From contig CBDDFS010000002.1 in the NCBI GenBank assembly GCA_965227255.1, forward strand, positions 1 to 64,000: 64,000 bases of DNA, in the 5' to 3' direction. The notes beneath the pieces are model-generated. The model ran no database searches. It was given only the letters and a program-made list of their open reading frames with translations, and was not told where the DNA came from. The stretch comes from CBDDFS01 sp965227255 (GTDB lineage Bacteria > Bacteroidota > Bacteroidia > Flavobacteriales_E > Vicingaceae). The position numbers and the translations under genes were made by a program. Numbering within the stretch: position 1 is the stretch's first letter; each line of letters begins with the position of its first letter. Shown here one piece after another: positions 32,516 to 41,232 of this stretch.

Positions 32516-35077
32516 TTAATCGCCTGCATAATGGTCATCGTAGAAAGACAGGTATTCTTCCAGGTTTTTCTGTTGATAGAAATAGGCATAATTCTCTGTG
32601 GAGATTATGAAGTATTTAAATCCCGGATCTCGAACATTGGCAATAAAGTCGGGATAGTTTGAAATATTCCTTTCATAATCCAGGCCACTCGTTTTATCCT
32701 TGAAACTCTTCACAGAGACCATTTGACTCTGACCGTTGAAGACCACGCTGGTGACTTTCAATTTTCCTTCTCCCATTGAATTACGATTGTAATTGGAAAT
32801 TGACAATTTCACGTCTTCAACCGCTGCCCTGAGATTTGGAACCATCACTACAAAAACATGTTCATCCCTGAAATTCTTTTTGTAAATGGCCTCGCGTTTT
32901 TCTTTCTGCGTTTCTTTCTCATTCATTTTATTAAGAATCTTCTGAGCGCTTTTTGAAACATCATCCGAAGGATGGTTAGCGATTACCTCTTCAAGAGCCA
33001 TTTTGAATTCAGCCTTTGATTTACTTTTTCCAATCGCAAGTGCTTTCAGGTAATCGAATTTTGGTTTCATATGATGCTGACCGAAAAGACTGTCAGCCTT
33101 GGCGCAGGCATCGATCACATCGGCATACAACTTATAGTTGTACAACTTATAAGTTGCAGCATAATAAGCTTCAACCTGCTCTTTTCTATCCCTTTTGTTC
33201 TTGAGGTACTCAGGATTCTTAATAATTCTGGCGTATTCACTGAAAGGATATTTTGTAAGGATGAGTGATCTATATTCTTCCGCTTTTGATTGTTCATCCA
33301 TCAAAAGATAGATCCTGTACATCTGATAGTAACTCGATTGAACATATCTACAGGTATCATAATCCGTAACCAAACGTTTAAAACTCTCGATGGCACTTGG
33401 ATAGTCCTCAAATTGTTCCCTGAAAATGTTACCAGAATTGTAAAGAGCGTCAATGATCTTATTGTGAGATGCACTCATTGAACTGTCGGTCAGAGGCAAT
33501 TGGTTCAAATAATACTCTGGATCCTTGTCCGTAATTCCGCCACTTGCTGAATCGGCCGGAATAGAGTCAATGGAAGTATCCTCAAAGGTGAGTTGTGATT
33601 CTTTGTTCCTTCGTCTCCAGTTATCCTCCAATGGCCGGTCGCCCCATATCTTCTTAAAGTCGGAAACACCAAAACTCTTTACACTTTGATTATAGAAATA
33701 CCATTTCGCGCCACTTGTAAATTGGTTGTCTCTTTTATTGGCCAATTCATAACTATCGGCGAAAGAACGAGCAAGTATTTCGGCCTCCAATCGTTCCTGC
33801 TTCTCGACATCCTTGATGATCTTATTGATCATCTTCTTTCTGTCCTTCTCATCCATAGCCGCCACCATCTGCAAGCTATCTTCACGCTGTACAACCAATA
33901 AATTCTCAACAAGGTCGTCCAGTCCTTCCTTCCTCTCTTTGATCTTTGAGCGATCCGGATGATTATCGGGCATTACCGTGATGCATGAATCGTAATAAGC
34001 ATGCGCTGGTATATACTTTGGTTTGTCGAAGTAAATGTCACCCAATAACATATATGCCTCCGACTTCACCTTATTATTACCCATACTTGTGGCCGCACTT
34101 TTTCTCAAATAATCCATCCCAGCTTCCTGGTCACCTTCCCTGAATGCCATTTCAGCCAGGGCAAAATAGATCTGATCCCTGAATTCAAAATTCTTCTTGT
34201 CTCGCAACATTCGATTCAATCTTTTCTTGATCTCATCGGAGTTCCCTGCCTCAATATCATAAGCCCGAGCCTGATTCAGCTTGGCATTGAAAGCCATTAC
34301 ATAATCGGGTCTCATCTTTAATACCTTTCCGTAATATTTAGTTGCATTTGGATAATCTCGCAATTCATGATATATCTGGGCCAGTATGTAAGTGTATCTC
34401 CTTTTCAGGGCGCGATTTTTTTCGTTCTCAACGGCTAATTTGAGGTTCAGGGCAGCATATTCCAGGTCGTTCTCCTTCATCATAAGATCGGCGAACATGG
34501 CATAGTACTGACTTTTATGTTCATCCGGAAGGTTCACCTCTTTGATCGATCCAAGAATGTCTTCCGTTTCTCTTTTATCCTCCATTTCAAGATAGGTCCG
34601 TGCCATCCAAATCTTGGCCTCGTAATAAGCCGGTTGGTCGGCGTAGGCATAAGTCACATATTCAAAGACCTCTATTGCACCGTAGAATTCACGTTTATAA
34701 AATTTGGCCTGACCAACCAAAATGTAAGCATCATCAATCCATCGATTGTATTCCTCACTTTTAAGGTACATGGAATGACGATCGATTAGTTTGGAACACT
34801 TTTTTACGATCTCTTCCATTTCCTCATAGGCTGCTGTAGCCTGTTGATCTGTACCGTAGTAAAAAATCGGAAGGATGTAGTTATAATCGTCGGTATAGGA
34901 GTTTTGAATGTTGTCGAGATGAGTCCTAAGCAACTCCCTGGCATTGAAGTAGTAATTGTAATGAGATGTGGTCTCATGATATGCCCTCCTCGTAAAGGAA
35001 TTCTTCTTCCTTGAACAGGAAATGCCCACTAATAGGGACACAAGTAGTAATAATATGAGTCTGTTCAAAAATTTCAA
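32516..35077 (-). CDS. porW: T9SS lipoprotein PorW/SprE, TPR-rich
   Basis: This 853-residue lipoprotein (VGISCSRKKNSFTRR) is built almost entirely of TPR-like helical repeats, e.g. IYHELRDYPNATKYYGKVLKMRPDY and AEMAFREGDQEAGMDYLRKSA (shown in parts). The mature start, with a FTRRAYHETTSHYNYYFNA-type motif, is the hallmark of PorW/SprE, the lipoprotein that bridges PorK/PorN and outer-membrane parts of the type IX secretion system and is needed for secretion and gliding. T9SS substrates are coded at 6014 and 45770. It lies 90 bases upstream of the bactofilin start and probably heads the operon. Confidence 0.85.
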   Translation of the reverse strand: MKFLNRLILLLLVSLLVGISCSRKKNSFTRRAYHETTSHYNYYFNARELLRTHLDNIQNSYTDDYNYILPIFYYGTDQQATAAYEEMEEIVKKCSKLIDRHSMYLKSEEYNRWIDDAYILVGQAKFYKREFYGAIEVFEYVTYAYADQPAYYEAKIWMARTYLEMEDKRETEDILGSIKEVNLPDEHKSQYYAMFADLMMKENDLEYAALNLKLAVENEKNRALKRRYTYILAQIYHELRDYPNATKYYGKVLKMRPDYVMAFNAKLNQARAYDIEAGNSDEIKKRLNRMLRDKKNFEFRDQIYFALAEMAFREGDQEAGMDYLRKSAATSMGNNKVKSEAYMLLGDIYFDKPKYIPAHAYYDSCITVMPDNHPDRSKIKERKEGLDDLVENLLVVQREDSLQMVAAMDEKDRKKMINKIIKDVEKQERLEAEILARSFADSYELANKRDNQFTSGAKWYFYNQSVKSFGVSDFKKIWGDRPLEDNWRRRNKESQLTFEDTSIDSIPADSASGGITDKDPEYYLNQLPLTDSSMSASHNKIIDALYNSGNIFREQFEDYPSAIESFKRLVTDYDTCRYVQSSYYQMYRIYLLMDEQSKAEEYRSLILTKYPFSEYARIIKNPEYLKNKRDRKEQVEAYYAATYKLYNYKLYADVIDACAKADSLFGQHHMKPKFDYLKALAIGKSKSKAEFKMALEEVIANHPSDDVSKSAQKILNKMNEKETQKEKREAIYKKNFRDEHVFVVMVPNLRAAVEDVKLSISNYNRNSMGEGKLKVTSVVFNGQSQMVSVKSFKDKTSGLDYERNISNYPDFIANVRDPGFKYFIISTENYAYFYQQKNLEEYLSFYDDHYAGD

Positions 35078-35133
35078 GGATTGCGATTCGCTATGCTAAT
35101 TAACTCCTTTTGAGCGCAGATATTTTGGATTTA

Positions 35134-35141
35134 CAAAAATA
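35134..35141 (-). promoter_or_regulatory. Putative -7 promoter element for porW
   Basis: The minus strand reads TATTTTTG, an exact TAnnTTTG match, 56 bases before the porW start in the divergent spacer with the M23 peptidase gene. Confidence 0.4.
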
Positions 35142-35216
35142 CTCAATTCGGCATTATTGCACTTTTTACAATAGTAAAGACTTATAATTTGTGATATTTG
35201 CACATCACCTGGATCT

Positions 35217-36086
35217 ATGGAAGAGGAAGGCAAGAAAAAGCTTTATAAAAAGCTCAAGAATAAGTACAGGCTGGTTATTCTTAACGACAGCACCTTTGAA
35301 GAAAAAGTCTCTCTTCGACTTTCTCCACTGAATGTTTTTACCATTATAGGTTCTTTTACTCTTGTTGTTGTGCTTACAGTTTCTCTGATTATTGTTTTCA
35401 CACCAATCAGAGAATACATACCCGGATATACCGACGTAGAACTCAGGCAGGATGTGATTGAACTAGCCTTTAAATCAGATTCTATTCAACGTGAGTTAGA
35501 ATTGAAGGACAAGTATTTAATGAACATTCAACGGATTCTTTCCGGACAAGAAATGGTGGAGGAAATGGAAGACCACGTAGATACCAGCCGTGATTACGAG
35601 AACATCAGTGACGCCAAAATTCCCGAGGATTCCATCCTCAGAGCCTATGTTGAAAGTGAGGACCAGTTTACACTTTCCGAGGTTTCTGATAAAGGTTCGA
35701 AATCGGCGAGTATTCGGAATTTCACCTTCTTTTCACCAATAAACGGAACGATAACAAGTGAATTCAATCTTGATGATAGTCATTATGGTGTTGATATTGT
35801 GGCTCCGGAAAACGAAGCAATTAAATCATGTCTTGATGGCACCGTGATATTTGCTGAATGGACGGTTGAAACGGGATATGTGATCCAGATTCAGCACAAG
35901 AGTAATCTCGTGTCGGTTTACAAGCACAACGCGGTATTGCTTAAAAAAGCCGGGGATTATGTCAATGCAGGAGAAGCCATAGCCATTATCGGAAACTCGG
36001 GTGAATTAACCTCTGGACCTCATTTGCATTTTGAATTGTGGTTCGACGGCAATCCGATCGATCCAACGCAATACATGGTATTCTAA
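35217..36086 (+). CDS. Membrane-anchored M23 family metallopeptidase
   Basis: This 289-residue protein has a cytoplasmic N-terminus, one membrane helix (about residues 40-62), a short coiled coil and a C-terminal lysostaphin-type M23 domain. The zinc ligands are in SHYGVDIVA (HxxxD) and PHLHFELW (HxH). The domain cuts peptidoglycan peptide bridges. Because all ligands are kept it should be active, not a degenerate EnvC-type. It is divergent from the porW-bactofilin operon; anchored M23 enzymes of this design are known bactofilin partners in other phyla. It heads a plus-strand run to rseP. Confidence 0.9.
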   Translation: MEEEGKKKLYKKLKNKYRLVILNDSTFEEKVSLRLSPLNVFTIIGSFTLVVVLTVSLIIVFTPIREYIPGYTDVELRQDVIELAFKSDSIQRELELKDKYLMNIQRILSGQEMVEEMEDHVDTSRDYENISDAKIPEDSILRAYVESEDQFTLSEVSDKGSKSASIRNFTFFSPINGTITSEFNLDDSHYGVDIVAPENEAIKSCLDGTVIFAEWTVETGYVIQIQHKSNLVSVYKHNAVLLKKAGDYVNAGEAIAIIGNSGELTSGPHLHFELWFDGNPIDPTQYMVF

Positions 36087-36089
36087 AAG

Positions 36090-37583
36090 GTGAAGGCATT
36101 CATTGGGAAAATATTTGCCAGGTATGTTGTGGCTGGCATTCGGAAGGACAATCAAAGAGCCCTTGATTGCCAGGAAAAGGTTCTTAAAGATCTTCTCTCA
36201 AAGGCCTCCAATACTAACTTTGGAAAAGATCACGACTTTGTATCCATCAAGAATCACACCGATTTTATTGAAAAAGTGCCCATTAGGGATTACGAAGAAC
36301 TTAAAGATTATACGGAAAGAATGGTGAATGGTGAAGCCGATGTTCTTTGGCCCGGCAAACCCATATATCTGTCTAAAACCTCCGGCACTACTTCCGGCGC
36401 CAAATACATTCCAATCACGAAAGAATCAATATCGAATCACATAGTCACGGCGAGAAATGCTCTTTTAAGCTATATAGTTGATACAGGAAAATCCTCTTTC
36501 ATCAATGGTAAAATGATCTTTCTTCAGGGCAGTCCGACACTTGAAGAAAAAAATGGTATTCAAACAGGTCGACTCTCGGGCATCGTGGCACATCATGTTC
36601 CTTCCTATTTGCTTAAGAACAGAATGCCCAGTTTTTCTGTGAACTGCATTGATGACTGGGAAGAAAAAGTGAGTGCAATTGCCGAGGAAACGCTAAAAGA
36701 AGACATGAGTCTTATCAGTGGAATCCCTCCATGGGTGCAGATGTACTTTGAGATTCTCCTTGAAAAAACAGGAAAAGAAAGCATCTCTGAAATTTTTCCA
36801 AATTTTTCTTTGCTTGTATATGGTGGTGTGAATTATCAGCCATACAAAAAGGGGATTGAAAAACTAATCGGAAAGAAGATCGATTCGGTAGAAGTTTACC
36901 CGGCCTCAGAGGGATTTATCGCTTACCAGGATAAGCAGAGTGAAGAAGGAATGCTCCTGAATACGAATTCCGGCATTTTCTATGAATTTGTCAAAGCAGA
37001 CGAAGTTTTTAATGAAAATGCGAAAAGAATATGGCTGAAGGATGTTGAAATGGGTGTGAACTATGCCATTATTTTATCGAATAACGCCGGACTCTGGGCC
37101 TACAACATAGGAGATACAGTGAAATTTGTCTCTTTGGATCCTTACCGGATTGTTGTGACAGGTAGAATAAAGCACTTTACATCAGCATTTGGAGAGCACG
37201 TCATTGCAGAAGAAGTGGAAGGAGCAGTGAAACATGTGATGGAAAAAAAGAATGTAGAAATACATGAATTCCATGTGGCTCCCATGGTCGATCCAGGTGA
37301 AGGAATTCTGCCCTATCATGAATGGTTCATTGAAATGGATTTGGCCGGACATTCAAAAGAAGATGTGGCCTCTGAAATTGACCATTACATGCAAAAGAGG
37401 AATCCTTATTATCGCGACCTCAGAGAAGGAAACATCCTGCAACAATTGAAATTAACCGTCGTTATTAATCATGGATTCAATGAGTATATGAAATCAATCG
37501 GTAAATTAGGTGGTCAGAATAAGTTGCCCCGCCTTTCCAACGACCGCAATATTGCCGATGCACTGAGTAAATTTCTCAGTTAA
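36090..37583 (+). CDS. GH3 family acyl-acid-amido synthetase-like protein
   Basis: This 497-residue protein belongs to the GH3 auxin-responsive family, adenylate-forming enzymes that in plants conjugate hormones to amino acids. The ATP motif is YLSKTSGTTSGAKYIPIT (about residue 92), followed by YGGVNYQPYK, YPASEGFIAYQ (the YxxxE-type A5 site) and VTGRIKHF (hinge). Bacterial members occur widely in Bacteroidota with unknown acid and amine substrates. The start is a GTG 3 bases after the M23 gene, so the pair is coupled. Confidence 0.88.
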   Translation: MKAFIGKIFARYVVAGIRKDNQRALDCQEKVLKDLLSKASNTNFGKDHDFVSIKNHTDFIEKVPIRDYEELKDYTERMVNGEADVLWPGKPIYLSKTSGTTSGAKYIPITKESISNHIVTARNALLSYIVDTGKSSFINGKMIFLQGSPTLEEKNGIQTGRLSGIVAHHVPSYLLKNRMPSFSVNCIDDWEEKVSAIAEETLKEDMSLISGIPPWVQMYFEILLEKTGKESISEIFPNFSLLVYGGVNYQPYKKGIEKLIGKKIDSVEVYPASEGFIAYQDKQSEEGMLLNTNSGIFYEFVKADEVFNENAKRIWLKDVEMGVNYAIILSNNAGLWAYNIGDTVKFVSLDPYRIVVTGRIKHFTSAFGEHVIAEEVEGAVKHVMEKKNVEIHEFHVAPMVDPGEGILPYHEWFIEMDLAGHSKEDVASEIDHYMQKRNPYYRDLREGNILQQLKLTVVINHGFNEYMKSIGKLGGQNKLPRLSNDRNIADALSKFLS

Positions 37584-37584
37584 T

Positions 37585-38646
37585 ATGAAAAGATCAATCT
37601 TCATATTGCTCTCTTTAAGTATGGTGTTGACAGCGGCCAATGCCCAGCTTGCATCTACCTCAAACACCATTTCACTGGGGAAAATTGATATGCGCGAATC
37701 TCAAAGTATCAAGATTCCTATTTTAAATCAATCCAGAGAGGAATTGACATTGCAATACATTGTGCCAGGTGGAAATTCCGGAATCATCGGTGGACCTCAA
37801 ACGCTCGAAAGTTATGAGAGAGATGTGATCACGAAAAGTTTGACAGCACGCACCACGAATGGAAAAATGAGAAGCAAACTGGTTTTTAAATCCAGTGACG
37901 GAAACGTAACAGTCAAAATAAAAGCCAGAGTTAACAATGCCAATGATCCTTCGTGCTATCGATTTGATCAAAAGCAGGTCAGGGTAAAGACCAGTGGAAA
38001 ATATATCAGCGGAAGCACGGATTCTGAATTGGTGAGAGTGTATAGCAGAAAGGATAAAAACACACTGTATTCCACCGACCCGGAAAAAGTACCTTATGCG
38101 CATTTGGTTGTTCTTGTAGATGCGTCAGGAAGTATGGGAAGTAATGGGAAAATGAATGAAATGAAATCCAGTCTCTACGATCTGATCGATGAGCTCAGAC
38201 CGACCGATAAAATATCAATATTGAGGTATAGTGAAGGAACTGAAGTACTGGCCGATGGGGTCTCTTGTCATGACAAAGAGGCTTTGAAGGACATTGTTTA
38301 TAAGATTGAAGCTGGTGGATTCACGAATGGTAAGGAAGGAATCGAGAGTGCTATGCAGCATTCAATGGAAAAACAAATGGCCGGTTACTCGAATAACATC
38401 ATCATGCTTACCGATGGCGAATTCAATCTTGGTCAGGATCAGGAAGGAATCAGGAGATATCTATTGGGCCAAAATCGTTCACTTGAATACAGATTATCCG
38501 TTCTCACCATTGGAAGCAATCCACAGAATGAAAAAGAAATGAAAGAATTGAGCAAGTCGGGAAATGGTTACTTCTTTAACTTAACGGAAGACTCAAACAA
38601 CAAAGCAAACAGGAATAAAATTTTGATAAAACAGTTATCGAGCTAA
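37585..38646 (+). CDS. Von Willebrand factor A domain protein 1
   Basis: This 353-residue protein has a signal peptide (MVLTAANAQ) and an N-terminal immunoglobulin-like domain (about residues 25-115). A VWA domain starts at VVLVDASGSMGSNGKM, whose DxSxS MIDAS motif is intact and would bind Mg2+/Mn2+. NIIMLTDGEFN supplies the second metal Asp. The domain probably mediates protein-protein contact in the periplasm or outer surface. It begins 1 base after the GH3 stop and abuts the second VWA gene directly. No sorting domain or anchor was seen. Confidence 0.85.
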   Translation: MKRSIFILLSLSMVLTAANAQLASTSNTISLGKIDMRESQSIKIPILNQSREELTLQYIVPGGNSGIIGGPQTLESYERDVITKSLTARTTNGKMRSKLVFKSSDGNVTVKIKARVNNANDPSCYRFDQKQVRVKTSGKYISGSTDSELVRVYSRKDKNTLYSTDPEKVPYAHLVVLVDASGSMGSNGKMNEMKSSLYDLIDELRPTDKISILRYSEGTEVLADGVSCHDKEALKDIVYKIEAGGFTNGKEGIESAMQHSMEKQMAGYSNNIIMLTDGEFNLGQDQEGIRRYLLGQNRSLEYRLSVLTIGSNPQNEKEMKELSKSGNGYFFNLTEDSNNKANRNKILIKQLSS

Positions 38647-40032
38647 ATGAAGAAATTGCTTTTCATACTGATGGTCATTTTTTGGTCGGGTATTTCCACC
38701 TTGAAGGCTCAGATAGTCACCGACAAGACCTACTTCGATTTTGGTGAAGTAGAAAAGGATGATATTCACTATGTCGATTTCAAACTGACCAATGTAACCC
38801 AGGAAAAAATCAGAATTCTGCGTTTTGAGAAGGATTATGGTGTTTCGGCAAGAGCCTCAGATGAGCTCATAGATCCTGATGAGTCGGTTTTGGTGAGGGT
38901 GAAATACACTCCGAAAAGAAAAGGAGAATTCAAGGGTAATTTGCGGGTCTTCGTGAGCTCTAATAATGAACCATTGATTTTGACCATTGAGGGAAAGGCA
39001 ATGAGTGTGAATATGGATGAAACACTTGATGTGCCTGAATTCAAAGAGGTTCATGAGGAAAAGGCCGATGAGACCTTTCCACTTGATATTGTTGTTTTGA
39101 AGAAAGAGGATAAAAGTGCCGTAGAAGGAGCTCAGGTTGAGATCGTATGGAATGGCTTGATGTATAAAAACCTCAACACTTCGGGTGAAGGTATTGTATC
39201 CAACGACTGGGTTGCAGACAAATATTATATAGTCGTGAACGCAGAAGGACTAGGAAGTTTTGAATCTGAACTGAGCATTCATCAGAGCGTCAGGGAATTC
39301 GTAATTGAACTGGGTCCTGAAGGCACGATTGCCCAGGTGACAATTGATTCAGCCGATGTTTATGAGACAGAGATTGTGGAGGTGGAAAAAGAGGACGACG
39401 ATGTAGTAGTTATCACTCCACCGGATAAAGTAGAAGATAAAACACAGGAAAATCCGGAGTTTGCAGATAATGAATACAAACCGAACAACATTGTCTTTTT
39501 GATCGATGTGTCTGTCTCGATGAAGCAAAAAGGAAAGATGAACCTATTAAAAGCTTCAATGATCGAATTGACAGATCTGCTGCGTAGCGTAGACAAAGTG
39601 GCCATTGTGACCTATTCATCAAAAGCAGATCTTGTGCTCGAATCGACCAGCGCCGCAGATAAAGATGATATCAAGTTAATAATTCAAAGTCTTGAACCAC
39701 AAGGTAGTACATCGAGCGCAAAAGGAGTGAAAAAAGCCTATCAGGTGCTGGCTGACAATGAAATCAAGGATGGAAACAACATGATCTTCATTTCGACCGA
39801 TGGTGCTTTCAATCTTGATAAACAAGATAAAGGTTTGTTGGGCATGGCCAGAAAAAATGCCAAAAAGGGATATGTGCTTTCCGTTGTGGGAATCAAGAAT
39901 GAGAAATGGACGGTGAAGAATATGAAGTTACTAGCGGAAGAAGGAAATGGTCACTACCTTCATATCTCCAATTACAACGACGCAACGACCAAGGTTGTTG
40001 AGGAAGTGAAATTCCACTCAAAAAACGAATAG
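38647..40032 (+). CDS. Von Willebrand factor A domain protein 2
   Basis: This 461-residue protein is a paralogue of the preceding one. It has a signal peptide (SGISTLKAQ) and a DUF1573-like Ig domain (TYFDFGEVEKDD to LTIEGKAM, about residues 28-120). A second beta domain follows (to about 225), then an acidic linker (VEKEDDDVVV) and a VWA domain with MIDAS DVSVSMKQKG and FISTDGAFNL. The copies share SMKQKGKMNLLK-type helices with VWA 1. Its TAG stop overlaps the GTG of dxr by one base, so expression is linked to an essential isoprenoid gene. Confidence 0.85.
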   Translation: MKKLLFILMVIFWSGISTLKAQIVTDKTYFDFGEVEKDDIHYVDFKLTNVTQEKIRILRFEKDYGVSARASDELIDPDESVLVRVKYTPKRKGEFKGNLRVFVSSNNEPLILTIEGKAMSVNMDETLDVPEFKEVHEEKADETFPLDIVVLKKEDKSAVEGAQVEIVWNGLMYKNLNTSGEGIVSNDWVADKYYIVVNAEGLGSFESELSIHQSVREFVIELGPEGTIAQVTIDSADVYETEIVEVEKEDDDVVVITPPDKVEDKTQENPEFADNEYKPNNIVFLIDVSVSMKQKGKMNLLKASMIELTDLLRSVDKVAIVTYSSKADLVLESTSAADKDDIKLIIQSLEPQGSTSSAKGVKKAYQVLADNEIKDGNNMIFISTDGAFNLDKQDKGLLGMARKNAKKGYVLSVVGIKNEKWTVKNMKLLAEEGNGHYLHISNYNDATTKVVEEVKFHSKNE

Positions 40033-41174
40033 TGCCTTCCAAAAAACAAATAGCCATTCTGGGTTCGACAGGCTCAATCGGAACACAATGTCTGGATGTA
40101 ATTGCTGAACACCCTGAAAAATTTGAGGTAGTATTCCTGATGGCAGGTGTCAATTCGAAGTTACTCATTGAACAGGCCGAAAAATACGGCACGAAGGGTG
40201 TTGCTCTTGGAGAATCAAACTTCACATCAGATGAGAAAGGAAGATTGACTAGTCAGTCGATTCATTATCATGAAAAAGGTGCAGACATTCATGATCTTAT
40301 GGAGCATTACTTTCCGGAATTATGCATCATAGCCATGCCATCTCTGAAAGGATACAAGCCATTTTACGAAAGTCTGAAATGTGGTTTCGCTGTCGCTCTG
40401 TCTAACAAGGAAAGCTATCTTCTTCTCGGCGATCAAGTCGAAAAAAATCTTGATAACGTCTTCTTTCCTCTTGATTCCGAGCCCTTGGCAATATGGCAAT
40501 GTTTGCGTGGTGAGAATTTGGATGAAATAGACATGGTTTATCTGACTGCTTCAGGTGGACCACTTTATAAAACGCGAAAATCACCCGATGAAATAAAAAA
40601 GTCTGATGTCTTGAATCATCCGGTCTGGCAAATGGGTAATAAGATCACTGTCGATTCAGCCACTCTGATAAATAAGGTTTTTGAAACCTATGTAATTCAT
40701 AAATTCTTCAAAATAGATTATGATAAAATCAAGGTCGTAATTCACCCTGAAGCTCATGTTCATTCCATGGTCAGATTTAAAGATGGCAATGTGAAGATGC
40801 TTGCTTCAGCACCCGATATGCGTCACAGCATTTCTTTAGTTTTAAATTATCCCTTGAAGCGTCTGGAGTTAAAGAATTCGAGTTTCGAATTCAATCAATC
40901 ATGGAATTTTGAAGAGCTTCAACCCGGTGACTTCCCGATCTATGACACGGCTATGAAATATTTGACAAAAGGTGGAGCTTATCCTGCCGCATTAGCTGTG
41001 ATCGACGACTATCTTGTTAACTCATATCTCGAAGGAAAGATCAGATACAATGAATTTGAATACAAGCTTCGAAGTTGCCTTGAAAGAATCAAAAATCCGG
41101 AAGCGCCAACGCCGGATGATCTTCCTCAGTTTGTTAAAGAATGTGAAGAAATCTGTGAGCTTCAGATGGCCTGA
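40032..41174 (+). CDS. dxr: 1-deoxy-D-xylulose 5-phosphate reductoisomerase
   Basis: Dxr converts DXP to 2-C-methyl-D-erythritol 4-phosphate with NADPH, the first committed step of the MEP isoprenoid pathway. The 380-residue protein has the cofactor motif ILGSTGSIGTQCLDV at its very start. ALSNKESYLL, PLDSEPLAIWQ and TASGGPLY line the substrate/metal site, and HPEAHVHSMVRF is the later signature. The start is a GTG that shares a base with the upstream stop. It precedes rseP, a neighbour pair conserved in many bacteria. Confidence 0.96.
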   Translation: MPSKKQIAILGSTGSIGTQCLDVIAEHPEKFEVVFLMAGVNSKLLIEQAEKYGTKGVALGESNFTSDEKGRLTSQSIHYHEKGADIHDLMEHYFPELCIIAMPSLKGYKPFYESLKCGFAVALSNKESYLLLGDQVEKNLDNVFFPLDSEPLAIWQCLRGENLDEIDMVYLTASGGPLYKTRKSPDEIKKSDVLNHPVWQMGNKITVDSATLINKVFETYVIHKFFKIDYDKIKVVIHPEAHVHSMVRFKDGNVKMLASAPDMRHSISLVLNYPLKRLELKNSSFEFNQSWNFEELQPGDFPIYDTAMKYLTKGGAYPAALAVIDDYLVNSYLEGKIRYNEFEYKLRSCLERIKNPEAPTPDDLPQFVKECEEICELQMA

Positions 41175-41232
41175 AAAAATTGAGTCTTTCGACCAATTAT
41201 TATAAGTACTTTCGCGGTTTCAAAGAAGAAAA

